A stretch of DNA of 64,000 bases from assembly GCF_004681185.1 (NCBI RefSeq), contig NZ_SRIF01000001.1:1302001-1366000 (forward strand), written 5' to 3'. The notes under the pieces are model-generated. The model was not told where the DNA came from, made no database searches, and saw nothing but the letters and a program-made list of their open reading frames with translations. The stretch's first letter is position 1; every line of letters begins with the position of its first letter. The position numbers and the translations under genes were made by a program. Below, piece by piece: positions 1 through 8,658 of the stretch. Source of the stretch: Haloarcula amylovorans (GTDB lineage: Archaea; Halobacteriota; Halobacteria; Halobacteriales; Haloarculaceae).

Positions 1-231
1 GGTCGGCCCTCGATGGACGACGTTGGCCGTCTCCCAGAACACGTCGGGACTGAGCGTCCCCACCGACTGGATGAGCAGGCCGACGGGCGCGTACACAACG
101 TCTACGTCCGGTACGGCGGCGAAGAGGGCGGCCACTACGCCCAACTGAAGCGCGCGCTCGTGGCGCACGTCCAGCCGTCTTGCCCCAAGCGCCACGAGCG
201 CGAACGCGAGGAGAGCGTGGCCGATAAACAT
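1..231 (-). CDS. YdjM/DUF457-type membrane hydrolase-like protein, N-terminal part only
   Basis: The first 77 codons of a leftward gene are visible; the rest lies beyond the window edge. The protein opens with MFIGHALLAFALVALG, a hydrophobic helix with an early His. A second hydrophobic stretch follows, ending in a PDVDVV motif. This His plus Asp-x-Asp pattern in membrane helices is typical of the membrane-bound metal-dependent hydrolase family (YdjM/DUF457). The ATG at 231 is preferred because a TATA-like ATATAAG (reverse of about 254-262) sits about 27 bp upstream, as in haloarchaeal leaderless genes. Function in the cell is unknown. Confidence 0.6.
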   Translation of the reverse strand, partial: MFIGHALLAFALVALGARRLDVRHERALQLGVVAALFAAVPDVDVVYAPVGLLIQSVGTLSPDVFWETANVVHRGPT

Positions 232-302
232 ACCACCGTGTTCGTCGTCAGCGGATATAAGTATCGCGTGTCAGACGGTGGTACACTGCGTGAACCGCAG
301 GG

Positions 303-836
303 TTAGTCGTTGGCGCTCACTTTCGTCCACTGTTGTTCGATGTCGGCGTTGGCCCTGACGACGACGTCGCCGTCCACGTCGAAGCGGGTCTTGCGCAGTT
401 CGATGGCGAGCACCTCGCCTGTCGTGTCCTTCACCGTGACTGTGTCGCCGGGGTTGAAATCCGGGTCGCGCAGGAGGTAGACGCCGGAGACGGCGTCGGC
501 GATCATATCCGAGAGGGCATACGAGACGCCCAGCGCCAGAAAGCCCGTCGCCGTCCCGAGCGACGCCGCGACGAGAGTGAGACCGACGATGGAGAGAAAT
601 GAGAGGCCGACGCCGAACCAGAGGAACACGAGGACGAGGCTGGCGATAAACTGGCGATACACCGGTGCTTCGCCGGGCAGCGCCCGTCGGAGAACCGCCC
701 TGACGACAAGCATAACGAGTTTGATGCCGACGGCAGCGATGGTCAGGAAAACGAGCCCCGCGAGGACGTTCGGAAGTATCTCCCGAGCGCTGCCGAGAAG
801 TTCTTCGAGCGCGGAAACCACGACGTTGGCTTGCAC
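303..836 (-). CDS. small MscS-type mechanosensitive channel protein
   Basis: A 177-residue membrane protein with three hydrophobic segments (about residues 20-45, 62-85 and 87-115), then a small soluble part. The third helix (GFLALGVSYALSDMIADAVSG) is the Gly/Ala-rich pore-lining type seen in MscS. It is followed by the beta-domain signature LLRDPDFNPGDTVTV, as in MscS families (DPFxVGDxV). The large C-terminal domain of classical MscS is missing, so this is a minimal form. Expected role is release of solutes on hypo-osmotic shock, but channel activity is inferred from family. A longer MscS-type gene lies at 3350-4435. Confidence 0.75.
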   Translation of the reverse strand: MQANVVVSALEELLGSAREILPNVLAGLVFLTIAAVGIKLVMLVVRAVLRRALPGEAPVYRQFIASLVLVFLWFGVGLSFLSIVGLTLVAASLGTATGFLALGVSYALSDMIADAVSGVYLLRDPDFNPGDTVTVKDTTGEVLAIELRKTRFDVDGDVVVRANADIEQQWTKVSAND

Positions 837-868
837 GCCCGGTGGTTGAACCCGTCGTCCCTAAGGGG

Positions 869-1165
869 CTACGGGTGGACGACGTCGTAGCCGCCGTCCT
901 CGTGGACGCCGATGACGGCCCAGTCGTACGCTACGTCCATGCCATCGAGGCGACGGCCGAGGTTCGAAGCGTCGGCCGCCCACGTGACGAAACAGCGCAA
1001 CTCCCCTGTCTCCGGAAGTGTCTCGTAGTCTTCGACGACGGAGACGGCGACTTCTCGCCACTTGTGTTCTGCCCGGATACCGGACTCTGTGCGCGACACG
1101 GTGTACCCGATGTCGTCGAAAATCGACTGAGCTCGCTCGCCGAGGGATGTGGTAACGACCCCCAT
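869..1165 (-). CDS. haloarchaeal conserved hypothetical protein (DUF7116-like)
   Basis: A 98-residue soluble, acidic protein with no membrane helices or metal motif. The pattern (an N-terminal MGVVTTSLGERAQSIFDDLGY-like opening and a C-terminal AVIGVHEDGGYDVV) resembles a small haloarchaea-restricted family that I recall as DUF7116. That family number is from memory. It stands alone between a mechanosensitive channel gene and a zinc-ribbon gene. No function can be assigned. Confidence 0.6.
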   Translation of the reverse strand: MGVVTTSLGERAQSIFDDIGYTVSRTESGIRAEHKWREVAVSVVEDYETLPETGELRCFVTWAADASNLGRRLDGMDVAYDWAVIGVHEDGGYDVVHP

Positions 1166-1243
1166 CTGTTATGGCCTACCAGTGGGGGTGGTATAAACGT
1201 TTACACCTGACAACACTTCTATACGTGTCGATTGCTCATCAGC

Positions 1244-1483
1244 TCACTCATGGGCCGCGTCCCACTCTTCGGCCTTTCGGAGGTTGCTGCACTCGTTACA
1301 GCGGATGCGTCCCATCGCGTCCATCGCGTTGTTGAACGTCTCGCAGTTGCCACAGAAGTACCCCCAGCGGCGCTCGCGGTCCGCCTCGACGTAGACGGTA
1401 TAGAACGGCCCTTTCGTCCCGATATCGCCGTCCTCGCGGTCCACGAAGAGCGTCTCGCCGTCCGGCCCAGTGCGTTCTTCCAT
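1244..1483 (-). CDS. small zinc-ribbon protein (DUF5816-like)
   Basis: A 79-residue acidic protein with two CxxC knuckles, at Cys44/Cys47 (YFCGNCE) and Cys62/Cys65 (IRCNECS), which should bind one zinc. The N-terminal half contains aromatic beta-strand-like sequence (GPFYTVYVEA). The zinc-ribbon fold suggests nucleic-acid or protein binding, but no partner is indicated. It matches a small haloarchaeal family I recall as DUF5816. It is transcribed divergently from the 5'-nucleotidase gene at 1555. Confidence 0.65.
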   Translation of the reverse strand: MEERTGPDGETLFVDREDGDIGTKGPFYTVYVEADRERRWGYFCGNCETFNNAMDAMGRIRCNECSNLRKAEEWDAAHE

Positions 1484-1554
1484 ACGAATGGGTCGGGTTC
1501 GAGCGCCTAATTCACTGCGGAACCGATTTGTCGAGCGACCGCCTAGGGGGAGTA

Positions 1555-2913
1555 ATGGGTCCTCGCCTCCTCCACTACTCCGACATCGAGAGCGCCCACG
1601 ACGACCCCGACCGCATTGGGCGGTTGGCCGGGACGCTGCACTCGCTGAATGGTCCCGACGCGCTTCTCGTCGGCAGCGGCGACAACACTGCGCCGGGCGT
1701 CCTCTCGATGGTCACCGAGGGACGGCAATCGCTCGACTTCTTCGCGGCGGTCGAACCGGACTTCGAGACCTTCGGCAACCACGACTTCGACCACGGACTG
1801 AGCGCCACCCGCCACGTCGTCGAACGCTCCCCGCAGACGTGGCTGACCGCGAACGTCCGGAAGAACGGCGACCGGTTTCTCGCCGACGAGACGGAATCGT
1901 GGGCGCTGCGGGAGGTGGCCGGCACCGCCGTCGGGTTCGTCGGCGTGACCAACACCGCGACGGGGTCGGCCAACCCGTCAGCCGATCCGCTGACGTTCAC
2001 CGACCCCTTCGCCGCCGTCGCCGACGCAACGGCCGCGCTCAGGGCGCGAGGGGCCGAGCTAGTGGTCGTCGTCTCGCACCTCGGGCGGACCGACGACGAG
2101 CTCGCGCGTCGCTGTGACGTGGACGTGATTCTCGGCGGGCACGTCCACGAGCGACGAATCGACTATATCGACGGGACCCTGTTGACGCGCCCGGGGTCGA
2201 ACGGCCACGTCGTCGTCGACGTCGACCTCGGCGGCGCGCGCCCGACCGCTCAGTTCCGGACTGTCGAAGACGGCGACCGCATGGAGACGGTCACGTCGGC
2301 CGTCGAGGGCCGCCTCGCGGAGACGGGGCTGAACGACGTCGTCGCCCACGTCGAGGAGCCGATTTCGCGCGAGAAGACCGACGCTTACGGCGGCGAAAGT
2401 CGCATCGGCAACGTCGTCGCCGACGCGTACCGCTGGGCGACTGGGGCGGACGTCGGCCTCCAGAACGGCGGCGGCATCCGGCGAGACGAGTCGCCGCTCG
2501 CAGGCGACGTGACGGTCGCGGACCTCGTCTCGGTCGTCCCCTTCGAGGAACCGGTCGTCGTCGCCGAGGTCACCGGCGCGGAACTCCGAGCCATCTGTCG
2601 AGAGGCCAGCGGTCGCGTAGTAGAGCACGGAGATTCCGACTGGTGGCACGCCCACGTCAGCGGTCTCGAACTGGTCTGGGACCGCGAGACGCAGTCCGTC
2701 GAACGGCTCCGTGTCGGCGGCGACCCCGTGGCAGACGGGGAGACGTACACGCTCGCCACCTCGGAGTACCTCCTGCACACGACCGTCGAGTTCCCGACGC
2801 TGACAGAGTCTCACCGCGTCGCCGCCTACGACCTCCAGTACGAGGTGCTCGCAGAATACGCCCGAAGCGACGGCATCGACGCAGCAGTGACTGGACGAGT
2901 GGTGCGTCGCTAG
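1555..2913 (+). CDS. 5'-nucleotidase / UshA-type metallophosphatase
   Basis: A 452-residue two-domain enzyme expected to hydrolyse 5'-nucleotides or related phosphate esters. The N-terminal calcineurin-like metallophosphatase domain shows an opening LLHYSDIESAHDD, then GSGDNT, GNHDFDHG, VSHLG and GGHVHE, the metal-ligand blocks of the family. The C-terminal 5'-nucleotidase domain has RIGNVVADAYRW and LQNGGGIRRD near its middle. The start at 1555 (ATG) is preferred over an in-frame TTG 27 bases upstream because AGGGGGAG lies just before it. No signal peptide is visible, unlike periplasmic bacterial UshA, so a cytoplasmic location is likely. Confidence 0.85.
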   Translation: MGPRLLHYSDIESAHDDPDRIGRLAGTLHSLNGPDALLVGSGDNTAPGVLSMVTEGRQSLDFFAAVEPDFETFGNHDFDHGLSATRHVVERSPQTWLTANVRKNGDRFLADETESWALREVAGTAVGFVGVTNTATGSANPSADPLTFTDPFAAVADATAALRARGAELVVVVSHLGRTDDELARRCDVDVILGGHVHERRIDYIDGTLLTRPGSNGHVVVDVDLGGARPTAQFRTVEDGDRMETVTSAVEGRLAETGLNDVVAHVEEPISREKTDAYGGESRIGNVVADAYRWATGADVGLQNGGGIRRDESPLAGDVTVADLVSVVPFEEPVVVAEVTGAELRAICREASGRVVEHGDSDWWHAHVSGLELVWDRETQSVERLRVGGDPVADGETYTLATSEYLLHTTVEFPTLTESHRVAAYDLQYEVLAEYARSDGIDAAVTGRVVRR

Positions 2914-2945
2914 GGATTTAACCCCCGCCGTCGAACGTTCGCTCG

Positions 2946-3392
2946 ATGCCACAGGTCGTCGTCCCGGTCCGGTATCCGCTTTCTGAGAACTCTCGTGCGA
3001 CGCTGGCGGAAGCAATCAACGTCTCCGAGGAGGAGGGCGCTGACCTCACCGTTCTCCACGTCAACCTCTATCAGGGCGGCCACAAGGTGTCGCGCGCGCA
3101 ACTGAAGAGCGCCGTCGAACGGGAGTTCGGTCATCTCCCCCGGACACGCTACGTCGTCCGCTCGGGGATGCTGGTCGAGGAGACGATTCTCGACGAAGTC
3201 GCCGCACAGGACGCCGACGTGGTCGTCATCGGCGACAAGCAGGTGGGCCGCTGGCGGTCGATGATCCGCCGCCTCGTGGACGACCCAGACATCGAACACT
3301 ACCTTCGGGACGAACTCGACTGCGACGTTGTCACAGTCAGTCCGAACAGTCAGCCCTCGCGGTACTCGCCGTCGCGGTCCTCGGACGACTGA
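2946..3392 (+). CDS. universal stress protein (UspA) family protein
   Basis: A 148-residue Rossmann-like protein. It begins with a beta strand (PQVVVPVRYPLS), has an LTVLHV strand near residue 37 and a DVVVIGDK strand near residue 97, as in UspA domains. The ATP-binding G-2x-G-9x-G(S/T) signature is not clear, so this is probably a non-nucleotide or degenerate member. Its 3' end overlaps the 3' end of the convergent channel gene by 43 bases. Confidence 0.75.
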   Translation: MPQVVVPVRYPLSENSRATLAEAINVSEEEGADLTVLHVNLYQGGHKVSRAQLKSAVEREFGHLPRTRYVVRSGMLVEETILDEVAAQDADVVVIGDKQVGRWRSMIRRLVDDPDIEHYLRDELDCDVVTVSPNSQPSRYSPSRSSDD

Positions 3393-4435
3393 TCGTCGGC
3401 GGGCACGTCCCGTGCCGCGTCCCTCGGTGCGTCGGATGGCGGCCGCTCGGTGAGCCGGTCACGGTTCTCCACCGACACCTGCATCTCCCCGCTCGTCTCG
3501 TCGAAGTACAGATGCGAGTGCGGATAGGCTATCTCCACGTCGGCGTCGTCTAAGGCGTCCCAGACGTTGGTCTGGACCTTCGAGCGGGTGGCCAGCAGTT
3601 TGTACGGTTCCGTCACCCAGTAGCGAACGGTGAGGAGGACGCCGTGATCAGCAAAGTTGTTGATGTACGCTGTCGGCGCGGAGGGGTACCGAGCGGCCCC
3701 CACGCGGATGTTCGGCCCGCCCTCGATGACGTTGTCCACATTCCGGGCCGCCCGCTCGATGAGCGACCGCGCCTCGGGGACATCGCTCTCGTAGGTGACC
3801 AACACGTCGAGTGCGAGTCGGGTTCGGGGGTCCTCCGCGGAGTAGTTGATGACGTCGCGGTCCCGCATCGTCCCGTTGGGGATGACGAGGAAGGTGTTGT
3901 CGAGCGTGAACACTTTCGTGTGTCGGAGGGTGATGTCCTCGACGAAGCCGGTTCGCTCGCTGTCGGCAAGTTCGACCATGTCGCCAATCTCGTAGGGCTG
4001 GTCCGCGAGCAAGAAGACGCCGGAGATGAAGCTACCGACGATGGGCGCGACGACCACACCGATGACGGCCGAAAAGACGGCCACCGAGAGCCCGATATCA
4101 CCGATTTCGAAGCCGTAGATGCCCATGATGGTGAGCAGTGCGAAGATGTAGACGGCGGCGCGGATACCTCGGAGGACGGTTCGCGTGAGGCTCGGGCGGC
4201 GGAACTGCTGGGCGACTCGGCGGCCCAGTAGCCGGACCAGCAGTCGAGAGACGCCGTAAGCCAGCGCGATGACGACGATAGAAGCGAGAAGCTCCGCCGC
4301 CCACTCCGGGAGACTGAACGGGAGCCACGAGAACAGCGTCTGTGTCACCTCCGCAGGCGTCTCCGTGGACGTCGGACTCGGCGTGGGGGCCACCGTTCCA
4401 TCCCCCTGAAACAACCAGACGTGACCGGAACGCAT
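3350..4435 (-). CDS. MscS family mechanosensitive ion channel
   Basis: A 361-residue small-conductance mechanosensitive channel. After a short extracellular-like segment there are hydrophobic helices at about residues 33-55, 72-95 and 102-128. The pore helix is followed by the beta-domain motif DQPYEIGDMVELAD and LRHTKVFTLDN, both typical of MscS. The C-terminal alpha/beta domain is present, then a charged tail. Start ATG 4435 is chosen because an upstream in-frame start would overlap the divergent PAC2 gene and adds a non-conserved extension. It probably relieves turgor on hypo-osmotic shock. Confidence 0.85.
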   Translation of the reverse strand: MRSGHVWLFQGDGTVAPTPSPTSTETPAEVTQTLFSWLPFSLPEWAAELLASIVVIALAYGVSRLLVRLLGRRVAQQFRRPSLTRTVLRGIRAAVYIFALLTIMGIYGFEIGDIGLSVAVFSAVIGVVVAPIVGSFISGVFLLADQPYEIGDMVELADSERTGFVEDITLRHTKVFTLDNTFLVIPNGTMRDRDVINYSAEDPRTRLALDVLVTYESDVPEARSLIERAARNVDNVIEGGPNIRVGAARYPSAPTAYINNFADHGVLLTVRYWVTEPYKLLATRSKVQTNVWDALDDADVEIAYPHSHLYFDETSGEMQVSVENRDRLTERPPSDAPRDAARDVPADDQSSEDRDGEYREG

Positions 4436-4511
4436 GACGTACAGTCCACAGTCCCGCGAAAAAAGGGTTCCCCTCCCAAAACGATTAGCCGACAGCAAGC
4501 GACTGCCCGGT

Positions 4512-5258
4512 ATGGCGACAGATAAGACCCGGACGCCGGACTTCGAGACGACGGCCGAACCGCCCGAGATAGAGACGCTGGTCGTCGGGTTCACCGAGTA
4601 CGGACTGGCCGGGTTGACCGCCGTCGACTATCTGGTCGATCAGTTGTCGATGACGCAGGTCGGCCACCTCGAAGCGGGCGGACCGCCGATGATCACGCCG
4701 TTCGAGAACGGCGTGCCACGCCACCACACGCGGGTGTACGCTCACGCCGACGCCTCACTCGGCGTCGTCATCAGCGAGCGGTTCGTCCCGATACAGACCG
4801 CCAACTCGTTCGCGAACGCCGTCGACGCCCTCTACGACGAACTCGCACCGTCGAACCTCACAGTTCTCTCGGGCGTCCCCGTCGCCCACGGCCCGGAGGA
4901 CCACGTCCCCTTCTACATCGCCACCGAGGACTACCGGGACCGCTACCTCGCCGACACCGACATTCGCTCGATGGGGACCGGGTTCTTAGACGGCGTCACG
5001 GCCGAACTTGTCGCCCGCGGCATCGATGACGACAAACGGCCGGTCGGCGTGTTTACGACCCCCGCCCACCCGCAGGCTCCCGACGCCGCCGCCGCGATTC
5101 GCCTCGTGGACGCGCTCGCTCGGACCCACAGTATCGAGGTCGACACCGAACCACTGGAAGCGTTCGCCGCTACCGTCGAGGCGCAGTACCGTGCCCTCGC
5201 CGAACGTATCGAGACCGCCGAAGAAGAGTCGACGCCGGACGACCGGATGTACATGTGA
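4512..5258 (+). CDS. PAC2-family proteasome assembly chaperone-like protein
   Basis: A 248-residue protein of the PAC2 family, archaeal relatives of eukaryotic proteasome assembly chaperone 2. The family blocks are visible: VVGFTEYGLAGLTAVDYLVDQL near residue 27, then HLEAGGPPMITPFENG, and a central LSGVPVAHGPED region. It may bind proteasome alpha subunits, but archaeal members are poorly characterised and I infer the role from family only. Start ATG 4512 follows a spacer free of other genes; an upstream in-frame ATG would overlap the divergent channel gene. Confidence 0.8.
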   Translation: MATDKTRTPDFETTAEPPEIETLVVGFTEYGLAGLTAVDYLVDQLSMTQVGHLEAGGPPMITPFENGVPRHHTRVYAHADASLGVVISERFVPIQTANSFANAVDALYDELAPSNLTVLSGVPVAHGPEDHVPFYIATEDYRDRYLADTDIRSMGTGFLDGVTAELVARGIDDDKRPVGVFTTPAHPQAPDAAAAIRLVDALARTHSIEVDTEPLEAFAATVEAQYRALAERIETAEEESTPDDRMYM

Positions 5259-5324
5259 CCGCGCCCTGAGACGACATATCACGAATTTGTTAACGGTCGT
5301 CGATGGGGGACGTGAAGGTCCTCA

Positions 5325-5345
5325 GTGAATTATTAAACAATTCAC
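5325..5345. promoter_or_regulatory. palindromic operator-like site upstream of the small zinc protein
   Basis: The arms GTGAATT and AATTCAC are perfect inverted repeats separated by 7 bases in an unusually AT-rich patch. A TATA-like AAATATTT (5349-5356) follows directly, about 30 bp before the ATG at 5384. The placement fits a regulator binding next to the promoter. No specific regulator is identified. Confidence 0.45.
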
Positions 5346-5383
5346 CAACAAATATTTCCCGCCGCGGTACCTCCGTCTAGTCG

Positions 5384-5578
5384 ATGACCTCCATCGAAAC
5401 CCATTCGGCCGACGCCGCCGACACCGAGCGGCCACGCCAGCAGCGACGCAAGGGCGTGTTGTTCTGTCCGGCCTGTGGTCACGAGAGCCACGCCGGGGAG
5501 AACTGGGCCATCGATTGGACCGGTGACGCGCGCGTCCTGCGCTGTCCCGAGTGCCAGACAGTCGTCAGCGACCGATAG
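5384..5578 (+). CDS. small zinc-finger protein
   Basis: A 64-residue protein with two zinc knuckles, Cys28/Cys31 (FCPACGH) and Cys54/Cys57 (LRCPECQ), separated by a short Trp-containing strand region. The N-terminal 22 residues are polar and probably disordered. Small zinc-ribbon proteins of this type are common in haloarchaea and often affect gene regulation, but nothing here fixes its role. A TATA-like element and a palindrome lie just upstream, which suggests its own regulated promoter. Confidence 0.7.
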   Translation: MTSIETHSADAADTERPRQQRRKGVLFCPACGHESHAGENWAIDWTGDARVLRCPECQTVVSDR

Positions 5579-5600
5579 CGTCCCAGTTGTAGCGATTCTA

Positions 5601-6452
5601 TCAGTACTCGTGTATCTCTTCGTCCGTAACTACCGAGTCGAGTAGTTCCACCGGCGTCGCGTCGTAGGCCGGGTTCGCCACGTCGAACCCTTCGGCCGGT
5701 TCCAGTAGCACCTCCGAGGGAGAACGGGACTCGTTTTCGAAGGCGAACGCGCCGTCGACGTACTTCGAGTCGGCCCCGACGACCGTCATCGGGACGCCCG
5801 TGTCGTTGGCCGCTGTGGCGATGGGGTACGTTCCCACCCGATTGTACAGCGTATCCTCGACGATACAGTCCATCCCGACGACCACGCGGTCACACTCCGG
5901 CATGAAGTGCCCGGCCGCGCTGTCGACGATGAGCGTCACGTCGACGCCCTCGCGTTCGGCGAGTTTTCGCGCGGCCTTACGACCGAGGTATCGCGGTCGT
6001 GACTCCGTGGCGTACACTTCGAAGGAGTGACCCGCCGCGAGCGCGTCGTCGATGGCGGTCATGACCGTCGACGAGTAGTCGTGAATCAACAGTACGTCGT
6101 CGTCCTCGATGAGCGTCGCGGCCCGTGCCGCGGCGCGCTCTTTCGCCGACTCCACCTCGTCGACGACCGACTCGATGGCTTCGAGCGTGAGTCGTTTCGC
6201 CGTCGAGACATCGGCGGGGTCGGGTTCGGTCACCGCCTCGACGATCTCGTGTTGCGTACTGTAAAGCGACGCGTGTGAGGGGTTCGCCCGTCGGAGGGCG
6301 TTGCTGTTGCGTTCGAGCGTGCGGAGGTACTCCTCGACGGTGGGAAACTCCCGTTCGGTCAGCGCCCGCAACGCCTCAGCCGCCTTGATGGCGACGACCG
6401 AGGAGCCGTGTGTCTGCATCTCCTCGATCTCCTCGACTGTCTCGTCTATCAT
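5601..6452 (-). CDS. eIF2B alpha/ribose-1,5-bisphosphate isomerase family protein
   Basis: A 283-residue member of the eIF2B-alpha/R15P isomerase/MtnA superfamily. An N-terminal helical region (MIDETVEEIEEMQTHGSS) leads into a Rossmann domain with LLIHDYSSTV, YATESRPRYLGRKAA, DSAAGHFM, VVVGMDCI and the NRVGTYPIA block. In archaea such proteins act in the AMP (pentose bisphosphate) pathway or are annotated as eIF2B-like; the two cannot be separated here. An upstream in-frame ATG at 6479 is also possible. I prefer 6452 because MIDETVEEI matches the usual family N-terminus. Confidence 0.75.
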   Translation of the reverse strand: MIDETVEEIEEMQTHGSSVVAIKAAEALRALTEREFPTVEEYLRTLERNSNALRRANPSHASLYSTQHEIVEAVTEPDPADVSTAKRLTLEAIESVVDEVESAKERAAARAATLIEDDDVLLIHDYSSTVMTAIDDALAAGHSFEVYATESRPRYLGRKAARKLAEREGVDVTLIVDSAAGHFMPECDRVVVGMDCIVEDTLYNRVGTYPIATAANDTGVPMTVVGADSKYVDGAFAFENESRSPSEVLLEPAEGFDVANPAYDATPVELLDSVVTDEEIHEY

Positions 6453-6650
6453 ACGGTTCGCTGTGACCCGAACCGACATGTGTCTTCCCCTCGTCGGAAC
6501 AGTCTCTGCGAAATGACCGCCCGCACGGTGTTCGTCTAACACCTGTGTCCGGCGCTCGTGAGTCCGGTTGCACCACGATTTCGCATCGGTTACGACCGTC
6601 GTATTTCCGAATGATAACCAGCCGAACAGCATTTAACGTCGTCTGTCCAT

Positions 6651-7097
6651 ATGATGGACAAGATGCGGTTGCGTAGTCTCGACGACGATACAGTCGCGAT
6701 GTCTGAGTCTATCGGTGTCGCCGTCCTCGTCGGGATGACGATCATCGTCACGGCCGTCGTCGGCCTGAGCGTCCTCGCCGTCGATTCCGACGCCGGGTCG
6801 GGACCGCAGGCGAACTTCACCTACGACTACGTCGAGAGCAACGAACTGCTCATCGTTACCCACAGTCGCGGCGACGCGCTCGAAGCCGGGAGCATCGAGC
6901 TAGAGGGACCGGAGGTAACGACGACGTGGGCCGCGGTGGCGAATCGCAACGAGACGGCGATGGTCGAACCCGGCGACCTCGCGCAGCTGAGCAGCGGGAA
7001 CGCCTACGGCCGACGGGTGAGTGGTCGTGATACCATCACGATCTACTACAACCAGAGCGGCAATCGAACACAGCTCGACCGGTGGAACGGCGGGTGA
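6651..7097 (+). CDS. archaeal type IV pilin-like protein
   Basis: A 148-residue protein with a class III signal-peptide architecture: a short basic N-terminus (MRLRSLDDDTVAMSES), then a 20-residue hydrophobic helix (IGVAVLVGMTIIVTAVVGLS), then a beta-rich soluble domain. This matches archaeal pilins (formerly DUF1628) cleaved by PibD ahead of the helix. Haloarchaeal pilins are assembled into adhesion pili, though many remain uncharacterised. No pil biogenesis genes are adjacent, so it is an orphan pilin. ATG codons at 6651, 6654 and 6663 are all possible starts. Confidence 0.75.
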   Translation: MMDKMRLRSLDDDTVAMSESIGVAVLVGMTIIVTAVVGLSVLAVDSDAGSGPQANFTYDYVESNELLIVTHSRGDALEAGSIELEGPEVTTTWAAVANRNETAMVEPGDLAQLSSGNAYGRRVSGRDTITIYYNQSGNRTQLDRWNGG

Positions 7098-7121
7098 GCG
7101 GCCTCGCCTTCGTGAGCCGGC

Positions 7122-8576
7122 TTACCCTTTGATGTTACAGACCGGGAACGTCCGAGCGACCCGCTCGCCGATCCCCAGCGCGTCCGAAACGCGAATCACC
7201 TCGTCTATGTCCTTGTAGACCCCCGGCGCTTCCTCCGCGACAGTCGCGCCCGACTGGGCCTTGACGTAGACCTGCTGTTGTTCGCGCAGATCGTCGCGTA
7301 CGTCCTCACCCCAGAACTCCTGTTTGGCCTGTGTGCGGCTCATCAGCCGCCCCGCCCCGTGTGCCGTCGACCCGAACGTCTCTTCCATCGAGCGCTCGCC
7401 GCCACGGAGCACGTACGACCCCGCCCCCATGCTCCCGGGGATGATGACCGGTTGGCCCACGTCGGCGTAGGCTGGCGGCAGTTCGGGCCGACCGGCCGGG
7501 AAGGCTCGCGTCGCCCCCTTCCGGTGGACGTACAGTTCCTCGTCCTCGCCGTCGACGGTGTGAACCTCCTTCTTCGCGATGTTGTGGGCCACGTCGTACA
7601 GCAGTTCGAGGTCCGTTCGTGCCACGTCGAACACGTCGGTCAGCACGTCCCGTGTCCGGTCCATGATGAGTTGGCGGTTCACCCACGCGAAGTTGATTGC
7701 GGCGCACATCGCGCGGTAGTACTCGTCGGCCAACTGGGACCCGGCGGGGGCGGCCGCCAGTTCCTTATCGGGCAACTCCGCGAGCAAGTCGCCGTGGGCC
7801 TGCTCGATCTTCCGGAGGTAGTCGGTACACACCTGATGACCGAGCCCGCGCGACCCGCAGTGGATGAGTACGACGATCTGATTCGGTTCGAGACCGAACT
7901 CCGCGGCCACGTCCTCGCGGTAGACGTCGGTCACGCGTTGGACTTCCAGAAAGTGATTGCCCGAGCCGAGTGACCCGACCTGCGTCTTCCCTCTGTTCTT
8001 GGCCTTCTCTGAGACGACGCTGGCGTCGGCCTCCGGTCGATACCCCTCGTCCTCGCAGTGTTTTACGTCCGCCTCGGTAGCAAATCCCGCTTCGAGCGTC
8101 CAGTCCACCCCCCGTTCGAGGATGGCCTCCACATCCTCGGTCGTTCCCTCGAAGACACCACCGCCACCCAGACCCGACGGAACGGCCTCGAACAGGTGGT
8201 TCACAAGTTCTTCCTCGTGGCCCCGAACATCGTCGTAGGAGAGCGGTGTCGTCAGCATTCTGACGCCGCAATTAATGTCGTAGCCGACCGCTCCGGGCGA
8301 TATACAGCCGTCTTCGGCGTCGATGCCTGCGACGCCGCCGACCGGGAAGCCGTACCCCTGATGCCCGTCGGGCATACACAGCGTATGCTTGCGGACGCCG
8401 GGGAGGTACGCGGAGTTCTTCAGTTGTTCGAGGGTCTTGTCGTCGCTGATCTCGTCGAGCAATTTCTCGCTGGCGAGGACGCGAGCGGGGACGCGCATCC
8501 CGCCTTCCTGTGGAATCTCCCAGACGTACTCACGGACCTTTTCGAGCGTGACTGTCTCCGTCTCATATGTCGTCAT
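7122..8576 (-). CDS. rtcB: RNA-splicing ligase RtcB
   Basis: A 484-residue RtcB, the GTP-dependent ligase that joins 2',3'-cyclic phosphate and 5'-OH RNA ends, needed in archaea for splicing of intron-containing tRNAs. Metal and GTP-site motifs are clear: GYDINCGVRML near residue 97, SLGSGNHFLEVQ, IHCGSRGLGHQ, and TAHGAGRLMSR, whose His is the guanylylated residue. The C-terminus ends VCNIKG, as usual. Start ATG 8576 begins MTTYETETVTLEKV; longer in-frame extensions are non-coding-like. No intein is present. Confidence 0.93.
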   Translation of the reverse strand: MTTYETETVTLEKVREYVWEIPQEGGMRVPARVLASEKLLDEISDDKTLEQLKNSAYLPGVRKHTLCMPDGHQGYGFPVGGVAGIDAEDGCISPGAVGYDINCGVRMLTTPLSYDDVRGHEEELVNHLFEAVPSGLGGGGVFEGTTEDVEAILERGVDWTLEAGFATEADVKHCEDEGYRPEADASVVSEKAKNRGKTQVGSLGSGNHFLEVQRVTDVYREDVAAEFGLEPNQIVVLIHCGSRGLGHQVCTDYLRKIEQAHGDLLAELPDKELAAAPAGSQLADEYYRAMCAAINFAWVNRQLIMDRTRDVLTDVFDVARTDLELLYDVAHNIAKKEVHTVDGEDEELYVHRKGATRAFPAGRPELPPAYADVGQPVIIPGSMGAGSYVLRGGERSMEETFGSTAHGAGRLMSRTQAKQEFWGEDVRDDLREQQQVYVKAQSGATVAEEAPGVYKDIDEVIRVSDALGIGERVARTFPVCNIKG

Positions 8577-8658
8577 AACTGAACGTCCGATGCGGACCGC
8601 CAAATGTGTATGCCCAGTCCCGTGTCCGGGACCGGACCGTCCGTGAGTGTAACCGGCC

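Noticed and set aside
13..306. 97-codon plus-strand frame at the left edge
   Set aside because: It overlaps the membrane-protein gene on the other strand, has no family features and no promoter.
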